Position numbers and translations under genes: made by a program
Shown: positions 57,194-64,000 of the stretch, piece by piece
How the letters are laid out: every line of letters begins with the position of its first letter
How positions within the stretch are numbered: the stretch's first letter is position 1
NCBI RefSeq assembly: GCF_947259025.1
Contig: NZ_CAMYKO010000005.1
Span: forward strand, 558,001-622,000
Direction of reading: 5' to 3'
Origin: an uncultured Methylophaga sp.
GTDB taxonomy: Bacteria > Pseudomonadota > Gammaproteobacteria > Nitrosococcales > Methylophagaceae
Length of the DNA: 64,000 nt
Notes under the pieces: model-generated
Told to the model about the DNA's origin: nothing
Seen by the model: the letters and a program-made list of their open reading frames with translations, nothing else
Database searches by the model: none

Positions 57194-59343
57194 GGTAGGG
57201 CTTTTTGGGTCTCGGTTTGTTGAAAGAACTGGTAATAGTCGAGGGCTTCCAGAATCCCGGCAGCATGTGACTGGTTGGCAAAATAAATGCGATCGGTATC
57301 CACCAGTTGAGATAACTCCTCATGGTGGCGGTTGGCCACCACGGCGGCCAGCGTATTACCGCGCATCATGTCCTCATCGGCACCGGAACCGCCCGCAACA
57401 AAGATCTGCTCCAGCGGGATCTGCCAGCGATCGGCGACATAGCGCAGAGCCATACCCTTGGAGGCGCGTATCGGCATAATATCCAGGTACTGGCCGAAAG
57501 CCAGCTGAACATGTACAGACTGTTCTTCCTGATGCAGTAAACGCTTGATATCCTCGATATCAGACTGCTCCGGATCGATGTAGTAGCTGAGCTTGAAACG
57601 ACTTTGCTCCGCTTTGGGTTGTCTTTCCAGCCCCGGGATATCCGCCAGCAAAGGCCGGATTTTATGCGGCAGCCAGTGATAATCAATGTGCTCAGCCCAG
57701 GCGGTATCCGGGGTCAGCTTGGGCGCATAGTATATTTCGGTACCGGAGCTGGTAATCAGGATGTCGGGTTCCGGGATCTGGTGCTTTTTCATTAAACGCA
57801 GAGCGACATCCAGCCGACGACCAGTGGCGATGGCGAACTTGGTGGTTTTGCGGTGATCACGCAGCAGCTTAAGCAGCTTCTGCAGGGATTCATCATCACC
57901 GATAAGGTTGAGATCAAGGTCGGTGAAAATGGCTTTTTCCGCAAACATCTGGCTGGTTCGCTGTAAGGGCTTGCGTTCCAGTAGTTCGGCCCGTTCGGCA
58001 ATCGGCTTGACCAGTTCCAGGTAGCGCTGAGCATGCGCCTGCCAGGAGTAGTGTTTGGCGACACCGGCCAGCCCCTGGCGCGAATAATCCAGCCAGGTGT
58101 CATTGTCTGTCAGCAGTTTGAGTAAAGCTTCGGTGACAGTAGAGGCTTCCAGCGGGTCAATTAAGATACCGTTGTGGCAATTGCCGATGATATCGCGCGG
58201 ACCGCCATCTTCAGTGGCCACAATAGGCAGACCGGATGCCGCCGCCTCGATCAGGGTCAGACCGAACGGTTCTGTCAAAGCCGGGTTAACAAACACCCCG
58301 CCCGACGCGGCGGCAATGCGATACATCATCGGTACCTGGTCACGCTGGTGATGCTTGGGCATGGCCACTTTGCCGTAAAGGTCATAGCGATCAATCGCCA
58401 CCAGCAGGTCGTGAAAGACTTCCTGGGCACCCTGCTCCAGATCATCAATATCATCGCGGTTACCGGCAATAATCACCAGGTTGGCCAGTTGCTGCAGCCG
58501 CTCAGACTCACCATAAGCTTCGATGAGTTCACCAATGTTTTTGCGCTTATCCGGTCGTGACAAAGCCAGAATGATGGGTTTACCCGCATCCGTCAGGTGA
58601 CTGGTCAGATACTGGAACAGGTCGGTTTCCAGCTCGCCACCGCTGGGCGGCTTGAACTGCTTGATATTGGTGCCGGGCGGAATAACCCGCATCTGCTCCG
58701 GCTGATAATGATCATAGATTTCGTATTGTTCTTCGATTTCCTGATGGGTACTGGTAATCACCCGTTCAGCCGTAGCCAGCGTGATTTCCTCGGCCTCAAC
58801 CCGGCGGCTCATGTTGTAGCGTTGTTCAATCTGTTCAGCACTGAGACCGCTAGCCAGCAAACGGCGGCGTTTGACCCGGCCCAGTGAGTGGCCGGTGTGA
58901 ACCAGCGGAATTCCCAGCAGACTGGCTACGTGAGCACCGACCAGCCCGGCATCGGCGTAATGGCTGTGGATCAAATCGGGAAAGCGATTCTGTTCGCGGA
59001 AAAAGTCGGCAAGGTTATCAGCAAAGACATCCAGGTGATCCCAGAGCTGTTCTTTATAGATGTATTCATCCGAGCCGGCTTCAATGCGCACAATGCGGAA
59101 ACGATCATTAATCTGTTCAATCGGCTCGGCATATTCCGGCGACACGTCATCACCGTCCACCCGGCGGGTGATCAAATCAACCTGAGCGACTTCCGGCAGT
59201 TCTGACAGGGCCTGAGCCAGCTCCAGTACGTAGAGGGTCTGACCGCCGGTATCTGCATCGCGGCCCAGCTCCAGGTTACGCCCCCGGATCAAGCCATGAA
59301 CACTGATCAGCGCGATATAGATCTTACCCGGCTTGTCGCTCAT
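57190..59343 (-). CDS. sps: Sucrose-phosphate synthase with C-terminal phosphatase-like domain
   Basis: A 717-residue bidomain protein. The GT4 part (about 1-460) carries SVHGLIRGRNLELGRDADTGGQ and TEPFGLTLIEAAASGLPIVATEDGGP and joins a nucleotide glucose to fructose 6-phosphate. The C-terminal HAD-IIB domain (about 465-710) has altered motifs: TDLDLNLIGD instead of DxDxT, and GGSGADEDMM instead of GDSGND. It may therefore be inactive and structural. It is the first gene of the sucrose operon; sucrose is a compatible solute in halotolerant methylotrophs. Confidence 0.94.
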   Translation of the reverse strand: MSDKPGKIYIALISVHGLIRGRNLELGRDADTGGQTLYVLELAQALSELPEVAQVDLITRRVDGDDVSPEYAEPIEQINDRFRIVRIEAGSDEYIYKEQLWDHLDVFADNLADFFREQNRFPDLIHSHYADAGLVGAHVASLLGIPLVHTGHSLGRVKRRRLLASGLSAEQIEQRYNMSRRVEAEEITLATAERVITSTHQEIEEQYEIYDHYQPEQMRVIPPGTNIKQFKPPSGGELETDLFQYLTSHLTDAGKPIILALSRPDKRKNIGELIEAYGESERLQQLANLVIIAGNRDDIDDLEQGAQEVFHDLLVAIDRYDLYGKVAMPKHHQRDQVPMMYRIAAASGGVFVNPALTEPFGLTLIEAAASGLPIVATEDGGPRDIIGNCHNGILIDPLEASTVTEALLKLLTDNDTWLDYSRQGLAGVAKHYSWQAHAQRYLELVKPIAERAELLERKPLQRTSQMFAEKAIFTDLDLNLIGDDESLQKLLKLLRDHRKTTKFAIATGRRLDVALRLMKKHQIPEPDILITSSGTEIYYAPKLTPDTAWAEHIDYHWLPHKIRPLLADIPGLERQPKAEQSRFKLSYYIDPEQSDIEDIKRLLHQEEQSVHVQLAFGQYLDIMPIRASKGMALRYVADRWQIPLEQIFVAGGSGADEDMMRGNTLAAVVANRHHEELSQLVDTDRIYFANQSHAAGILEALDYYQFFQQTETQKALP

Positions 59344-59402
59344 AAAAATTGCTTCTCCGATTTGAATAAGGAATCCTGCGCTGCAGTTTCTAGCTGAAAT
59401 CT

Positions 59403-59430
59403 ACTATAGCATTAGTTTTGCGTAGCCCAA
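59403..59430 (-). promoter_or_regulatory. Putative promoter of the sucrose operon
   Basis: On the minus strand TTGGGC (59430-59425), 16-bp spacer and TATAGT (59408-59403) with an upstream TG making an extended -10. It lies 60 bp upstream of sps. Confidence 0.5.
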
Positions 59431-59553
59431 TGACAGCCATGGCTGTATTGGCAACATTGCTCATCACCGACTTTGGTGACGACGTCTGAGACAGGCGCAG
59501 AAACGACGTTGTTCCGCGGTTAGCAGCCCGTTGCGCGGGCCGGCGTATTTGGC

Positions 59554-60174
59554 TTATTTGAACAGGGACTTGAGTCTGGCACTGAGTCGGTGAAAAAAGC
59601 GATGCTTATTCCCGGCTGCTTCGCTGGTGAGGAAATTGATCTGAATCGACTGGCGTTTGCCTTCAAAACTGGGGTAACCATGCCAGCAATTATCCGTCAC
59701 TTTGAATGCCATCAGGCTGCCGGGCCCCGGTGTGATTTCCTCAACATAATCATTCATATCCTGCTCACCACGCAGCACGCGCAATCTGCCGCTGTCTGCC
59801 GGCCATGTTTCGTTGAAGTAAATCAGGATGGTAGCAATCTTGGTTTTGGAATCAGTATGGATGCGGCCGTCTTTTTTGCGGGAATACCCACGCAAAGTAA
59901 TCATCATCGGCAGATCCATGACCTCAACATCAAACTTATCACAGATAATGCGGCGAAACGCCGGGGTGTCGATAGAATCAATCAGCGAACGGAAGTCCGG
60001 CTGCATTTCGACGTCATCAATATTGTAGCTGCCGCCGTCATTGATAGCCGGAAATGCCCGGATAATATCGCTAATTTTATCGCCATCAATAGCCTGGTCG
60101 ACCGTAAAGTAAGGATACGGGTCAGTTTTCAGTGGCGCATTGGCCAGGGCATCCAGTTTGAATACGTTTTGCAT
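59554..60174 (-). CDS. 2OG-Fe(II) oxygenase family protein
   Basis: A 206-residue double-stranded beta-helix protein. Iron ligands are likely the H and D of GRIHTDSKTKIATILIYFN (HxD) and the histidine in DNCWHGYPSF, with the arginine in GKRQSIQINF holding 2-oxoglutarate. It resembles prolyl-hydroxylase-like bacterial proteins often linked to sugar-nucleotide or surface-polysaccharide genes. It lies upstream of sps on the same strand, separated by 210 bp that hold the sps promoter. Substrate unknown. Confidence 0.86.
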   Translation of the reverse strand: MQNVFKLDALANAPLKTDPYPYFTVDQAIDGDKISDIIRAFPAINDGGSYNIDDVEMQPDFRSLIDSIDTPAFRRIICDKFDVEVMDLPMMITLRGYSRKKDGRIHTDSKTKIATILIYFNETWPADSGRLRVLRGEQDMNDYVEEITPGPGSLMAFKVTDNCWHGYPSFEGKRQSIQINFLTSEAAGNKHRFFHRLSARLKSLFK

Positions 60175-60248
60175 AAGCCTGTCATCGAGTTCTGATTGCC
60201 AGTAAGCTTAACATGCAGCAAATTTGCCAAACAGCTTTTATCAGCTTG

Positions 60249-60767
60249 TCAGCGGTATAACGCCAGCTCACGCTCGGCACGAGCCTCATCATGATCCTGC
60301 TGCGTAGGTTCAGCTTCAATCATGGCGATATAATCAGCCGGCAATGCGTGTTCACGGGCACCGTTGAGCACATGTTGTTTATACCAGGGATAGGGCCTGA
60401 GTTCAGGCTTAATCAGGACTGCAGCATAAGACAGTGCCCGGACAAGCTCACCGTCTTCGGTTTCCACTTCAACATGGACAACTTTATAGCCCTTTCCCTC
60501 GCAACGGTCGAGGTGCGCCAGCTCGGCCTGTTCAAATTCAAACAATACACCCAGCACCCTGTCATCGGGCTCACCGGTTCGGTAGGCATCACATTTGGCA
60601 GAGTGGTCATCAAGGCTGTGTTTGTGAAAGCGCAGTTGATGACCATGCAGGCTGGCCCGGCTGACCAGTGTTGCCGAGGGCACTCTTGCCTGCAAGCGCC
60701 TGCTCGACATATTCGAGCCGTAGGCAAAATACAGTACGGTGTCAGCTTGCCCGGATAGCATGGTCAT
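60249..60767 (-). CDS. Gamma-glutamylcyclotransferase family protein
   Basis: A 172-residue cyclotransferase-fold protein with the substrate loop LYFAYGSNMSSRRL and the catalytic glutamate in LDRCEGKGYKVVHV. Members convert gamma-glutamyl compounds to 5-oxoproline, but many bacterial homologues lack a proven substrate. Start at 60767, or the third codon ATG at 60761. It lies 36 bp downstream of the DUF2380 gene. Confidence 0.88.
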   Translation of the reverse strand: MTMLSGQADTVLYFAYGSNMSSRRLQARVPSATLVSRASLHGHQLRFHKHSLDDHSAKCDAYRTGEPDDRVLGVLFEFEQAELAHLDRCEGKGYKVVHVEVETEDGELVRALSYAAVLIKPELRPYPWYKQHVLNGAREHALPADYIAMIEAEPTQQDHDEARAERELALYR

Positions 60768-60786
60768 ACGCCCGGCCTTTGTCAGC

Positions 60787-60830
60787 GTTGCGACAGCCTG
60801 TTATCAATGTTGCGACAGCCTGTTATCAAT
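60787..60830. repeat. Perfect 22-bp tandem duplication at the end of the DUF2380 gene
   Basis: Two exact adjacent copies, 60787-60808 and 60809-60830, beginning GTTGCGACAGCCTG. The junction falls on the stop codon region of the DUF2380 gene. Confidence 0.95.
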
Positions 60831-61328
60831 ATCGACCATCACATTCTCGATGTTTCTGGGAATAGTCTCCTGCGGACGGCCTTTCACTTCGGTTTTGAAC
60901 TCTTCCACCAGTTCACCACTGTTAACATCAACGACGCGCAACATGATGTAGGAAAACAGGTAGGTGGGTTTGTGGTAGCGCCCGACCACAATATAATCAG
61001 CACCGAAATCCTGGCCCAAGCTGGCAGCGGCATCGGGGCGGTCAAACAGAAAGCCCACCGACTCATCGGCCTCTGCGTGGGCTGCATCGCTGATCTCCAC
61101 CAGCTGATACTGCTCGCGTTTGGCAAACCCCTCACGCACCAGGCTTTCTGTTAAAGCCACATTGCGCTGGTCGTTTTCAGCAATCTCGGCGTTTTTCTGT
61201 GGATCTTTCAATGCCATGGTCAGGTTGAGCAATTCCATATCCAGCACCGCGACTTTGCTTTCAGCAGCATTGGCGTGGGACGACACCATTAAACTCATTG
61301 AAATAAACAGCATTAACAGCGACTTCAT
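60804..61328 (-). CDS. DUF2380 family exported protein
   Basis: A 174-residue protein with a signal peptide (ending SHANA) and a DUF2380-like domain: KVAVLDMELLNLTMAL, QYQLVEISDAAHAEADES, GADYIVVGRYHKPTYLFSYIMLRVVDVNSGELV. The AdyivvG segment and the layout recall the FlgT/CsgG-like family of periplasmic lipoprotein-related proteins. Ribosome site GAGGAG. Its 3' end carries a 22-bp tandem duplication; with one copy it would end in Arg instead of His. Function unknown. It follows the molybdopterin oxidoreductase gene by 70 bp. Confidence 0.82.
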   Translation of the reverse strand: MKSLLMLFISMSLMVSSHANAAESKVAVLDMELLNLTMALKDPQKNAEIAENDQRNVALTESLVREGFAKREQYQLVEISDAAHAEADESVGFLFDRPDAAASLGQDFGADYIVVGRYHKPTYLFSYIMLRVVDVNSGELVEEFKTEVKGRPQETIPRNIENVMVDIDNRLSQH

Positions 61329-61398
61329 GTTTCTCCTCTATGAATTGAACAGATGACGACCTTCAGCGCTGCAGTGCAGCACTGAGGGTCGAGGTTGA

Positions 61399-63522
61399 TT
61401 AGTGGGCCAGGCTGACCTGCACCAGGTTATCTGTGAAGGTCGGAGCATGGCCCATATCGACAAATTCGGCGGAACTGACGCAGTTGACCGTGCCTTTGTT
61501 AAGTTGACGCCAATAGCCCAGAGAGGCCACAACAATACCGGCACTGACATCATCCGTGATCTGCGCGCGGCCTTCAAAACCACCCCGGTCATTAAACACC
61601 CGCACCTGATCGCCGCTCTGAATATTACGGCGGTCAGCATCAACGGCATTAATCATCACAAACTGCTCACCCTGCCCCTGGATCTTGTCCTCGATATTGG
61701 CGTAACAGGAATTGAGAAAGCCGTGACTTTTGGGTGAGATGATATTGAGGGGATATTTTTGTGCGAGTTCCGGATTGCTCTCCGGCGTTTCCCGTGATGC
61801 CACATAATCCGGCAGACTGTCGATGGGCTCACCCGGTTGGAAGCCTTCGTACATTTGCCGGAATGGGGGCGCCACAAAGTTGGTCGCGCCTTCCACCATA
61901 AAGTGACATTTACCGGTTGGGGTCGGGAAATTGCCGGCTTTATGCGGCGCGCGGTCATCCTTGGTGCCGACATTGAGCTTGGCAAAACCATGCTCACGCA
62001 GATACGCGAGATCAATGCCTTCACAGGCTGGCGCATCCCAGTCGACATAATTTTCCAGACATTCGCTGTCAGACCATTTGAAGTTGTCTTCCTGGTAGCC
62101 CATTTTCGCAGCCAGACGACGGAAGATCTCATTATTGGGCAAGGCTTCACCGGGCGACTCAACGCATTTTTCGTTATAGGTCAGATACAAGTGCCCCCAT
62201 GACAGGATCATATCTTCCATCTCGGCGCCCATTGAGGCCGGTAATACGATATCGGCATAAGACGCGGTATCGGAGAGGAAGTGTTCAGCAGATACCATAA
62301 ACAGGTCTTCGCGCATCAAGCCTTCAACAATCTTGTCGGTTTCGGCCGCCTGGGTCACCGGATTGGCATTCCAGCACATCATCGATTTAATCGGCACATC
62401 CAGATCCATCTCGCCGTTTAGGGCCCGACCAATCTGAATGGCGTTAATCACCCGTGTGCCTTCCGGAATCAGATCCGGACGACTGATAACATCAAACTTG
62501 TAAGGGTGCTCCCAGACCGGGAATTGTGTGGCGCCGCCACCCACATGACGCCAGGCACCGGTCAGGGCCGGCAGGCAAGTCACGGCGCGGATTGCCTGAC
62601 CACCCCCATAGTTACGTTCCAGCGCCACACCCAGGCGAATCGCGGATGGCTGACTGGTCGCATATTCACGGGCAAACTGACGAATCAGATCGGCATCGAG
62701 GCCAGTGATCTCGGCGGCCCATTCCGGGGGGCGGGATTTCACTCTTTCTGCCAGATCGGCAAAACCTTCGGTGTAATTATCGACATAATCCTGATCCTGC
62801 AGGCCTTCTTCGATAATCACGTGCATCATCGCCATGGCTAATGCGCCATCTGTACCGGGTTTAGGCGCAATATGCCAGTCGGCTTCCTTGGCGGTGCGGG
62901 AACGGTAAGGATCAATCACTACCACCTTGGCACCCTTCTTCTGAGCTTCCTTGACGATATGCCAATGGTGCAGATTGGTGCTGACCGAGTTACAGCCCCA
63001 GATAACAATGTACTTTGAATGGATATAGCTCTCTGGGTCGACACCGGCCGTTGGGCCGACGGTGAGCAGCCACGCGGTACAAGAACCTTCGCCGCAGAAA
63101 GTACGTTCACAAACGGTCGCGCCCATCTTATTAAAGAAGGCATCGCCGCCATTCAGACCATGCACCAGTCCCTGATGACCCAGGTAGCTGTAGGGAATAA
63201 TCGCCTGTGGTCCGTATTCGTCAATGATGGCTTTCCAGCGTGTGGTGATTTCATCCAGCGCTTCATCCCAGCTAATCTGCTCGAACTGACCGCTGCCTTT
63301 AGGGCCAGTGCGGCGCATAGGGTGCAATAATCGATCGGGATGATAGTGACGTTTTTCGTAATCTTTGAGCTTGACGCAGAGGCCGCCGCGCGTCATCGGG
63401 TGTTCACGGTTACCGCGAACCGCTGTCAGTTTGCCATTTTCAACTTCAAACACCATTGAGCAGGTGTCGGGACAGTCATGCGGACAGCCCCCGTGATGGC
63501 TGGTTTTCATAACACTGGCCAT
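61399..63522 (-). CDS. Molybdopterin oxidoreductase (DMSO reductase family), soluble
   Basis: A 707-residue enzyme. An N-terminal [4Fe-4S] site is formed by CPHDCPDTC and the cysteine of GGLCVK. Molybdopterin-binding regions include VIWGCNSVSTNLHHW, VVVIDPYRSRTAKEADWHI and, near the end, GDQVRVFNDRGGFEGRAQI. ERTFCGEGSCTAW is the likely metal-ligand region. There is no Tat signal, so it should act in the cytoplasm, and no partner iron-sulfur or membrane subunit gene is adjacent. Formate-dehydrogenase- or thiosulfate-reductase-like names are often given, but the substrate cannot be told. Confidence 0.9.
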   Translation of the reverse strand: MASVMKTSHHGGCPHDCPDTCSMVFEVENGKLTAVRGNREHPMTRGGLCVKLKDYEKRHYHPDRLLHPMRRTGPKGSGQFEQISWDEALDEITTRWKAIIDEYGPQAIIPYSYLGHQGLVHGLNGGDAFFNKMGATVCERTFCGEGSCTAWLLTVGPTAGVDPESYIHSKYIVIWGCNSVSTNLHHWHIVKEAQKKGAKVVVIDPYRSRTAKEADWHIAPKPGTDGALAMAMMHVIIEEGLQDQDYVDNYTEGFADLAERVKSRPPEWAAEITGLDADLIRQFAREYATSQPSAIRLGVALERNYGGGQAIRAVTCLPALTGAWRHVGGGATQFPVWEHPYKFDVISRPDLIPEGTRVINAIQIGRALNGEMDLDVPIKSMMCWNANPVTQAAETDKIVEGLMREDLFMVSAEHFLSDTASYADIVLPASMGAEMEDMILSWGHLYLTYNEKCVESPGEALPNNEIFRRLAAKMGYQEDNFKWSDSECLENYVDWDAPACEGIDLAYLREHGFAKLNVGTKDDRAPHKAGNFPTPTGKCHFMVEGATNFVAPPFRQMYEGFQPGEPIDSLPDYVASRETPESNPELAQKYPLNIISPKSHGFLNSCYANIEDKIQGQGEQFVMINAVDADRRNIQSGDQVRVFNDRGGFEGRAQITDDVSAGIVVASLGYWRQLNKGTVNCVSSAEFVDMGHAPTFTDNLVQVSLAH

Positions 63523-63548
63523 GATCTCTCTCCTGTTGTTATCTGATT

Positions 63549-63577
63549 TTATTAGGTTTTTATTATTTTGATGTCAG
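63549..63577 (-). promoter_or_regulatory. Putative promoter of the molybdopterin oxidoreductase gene
   Basis: On the minus strand CTGACA (63577-63572), 17-bp spacer, TAATAA (63554-63549), 27 bp upstream of the start, which has GGAGAGAG. Confidence 0.42.
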
Positions 63578-63645
63578 TACCTAATCAATGACTATACACC
63601 AGATTCAGACAGGAAATTTGCCCGCGATTCAGACACGATTTTTAA

Positions 63646-64000
63646 CTAACGGTGGAGAGCGACGTTGGAGAGCGCCTGCTGCAAATCTTCAATTAAATCA
63701 TCGCTCTGCTCCAGCCCCACAGACAGCCGAATCATTGAAGCCGAAATGCCGGCTTTTTTCAGTAAGGCTTCCGGCAGTCCATGGTGTGAGGTAAAAACCG
63801 GCTGAGTCGCCAGCGACTCGGCGCCACCCAGGCTGGGTGCCCGTTTAATCAACGTCAGCCCGTCAATCATCTGGCGTGCTTTGTGACCGCCACCTTTGAC
63901 AGTAAAGCTGAGCATGCCGCCAAAGCCGCTCATTTGTTTTTTTGCGAGTGGATGACCGGGATCCGTTATCAGGCCGGGATAAAAAACCTGATCGACACTG
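63646..64000 (-). CDS. Cystathionine gamma-synthase / O-succinylhomoserine sulfhydrylase family enzyme, partial
   Basis: The frame is open to the window edge, so only about the last 118 residues are seen; the track's internal ATG at 63933 is not the start. The end of the PLP-dependent Cys/Met metabolism domain is clear: VFYPGLITDPGHPLAKKQMSGFGGMLSF, then LGGAESLATQPVFTSH and IRLSVGLEQSDDLIEDL. The active-site lysine lies outside the window. MetB, MetZ and MetC share these features, so the exact reaction is open. Confidence 0.9.
   Translation of the reverse strand, partial: SVDQVFYPGLITDPGHPLAKKQMSGFGGMLSFTVKGGGHKARQMIDGLTLIKRAPSLGGAESLATQPVFTSHHGLPEALLKKAGISASMIRLSVGLEQSDDLIEDLQQALSNVALHR

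Noticed and set aside
59590-60195. 201-residue plus-strand ORF opposite the 2OG oxygenase gene
   Set aside because: The minus-strand frame has HxD and H..R motifs of a real family; the plus frame has none.

Overview
The window looks like chromosomal DNA of a free-living, probably halotolerant gammaproteobacterium. The best guess is a Methylophaga-like methylotroph. The main clue is a sucrose gene set in the order sps, spp, fructokinase, amylosucrase, an arrangement known from halotolerant methylotrophs and methanotrophs. Ordinary gammaproteobacterial neighbourhoods support it: rpe-gph-trpEGDC, mutS/pncC-recA-recX-alaS-lysC-csrA, and cmoA-cmoB. Naming the genus is inference; no 16S gene is present.

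Layout. Positions 1-10041 (minus strand) hold most of an aryl-polyene type pigment/lipid cluster: chain-length factor, acyltransferases, two acyl carrier proteins, a fused ligase-dehydratase, glycosyltransferase, thioesterase, LolA-like protein, RND-type exporter and a flavoprotein cut by the window edge. Facing it are a small exported protein and a phosphopantetheinyl transferase that could activate the carrier proteins. Positions 11.4-12.9 kb hold three poorly known exported proteins. Positions 12.9-15.3 kb hold a tRNA-modification operon (tsaB, cmoA, cmoB). Next come two small genes (one of 39 codons), yceI and cytochrome b561, a YgiQ radical SAM gene, and a tightly overlapping five-gene run: DUF3530, spermidine-synthase-like, CPA2 antiporter, CBS protein, L,D-transpeptidase.

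Positions 23.3-28.6 kb carry rpe-gph-trpE-trpG-trpD-trpC, followed by a Crp-family regulator, an OsmC protein, a DUF885 peptidase-like protein, a VOC protein and a YcgL protein. Positions 32.4-41.5 kb carry mutS, divergent pncC, recA, recX, alaS, lysC, csrA, tRNA-Ser(GCU) and tRNA-Arg(ACG). A REC-GGDEF diguanylate cyclase follows.

Positions 42.7-45.9 kb hold the most interesting pair. An ATP-grasp ligase-like protein is encoded just upstream of a 662-residue protein that I do not recognise. Its C-terminal part shows a Gln/Cys/His/Asn arrangement like a papain-fold cysteine peptidase. Next to it is the complete AmmeMemoRadiSam trio, whose function is unknown. Its radical SAM gene also heads an operon with a DUF2726 protein and a small helix-turn-helix protein with a long lysine tail.

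Positions 49.8-59.3 kb hold a HAD phosphatase, two adjacent photolyase/cryptochrome genes and the sucrose operon. The window closes with a 2OG-Fe(II) oxygenase, a gamma-glutamylcyclotransferase-like protein, a DUF2380 protein, a soluble molybdopterin oxidoreductase and the end of a cystathionine gamma-synthase-family gene. I found no insertion sequence, prophage, CRISPR array or rRNA. No gene-free stretch exceeds 300 bases; the longest (about 290 bp upstream of the ATP-grasp gene) shows nothing I can name.
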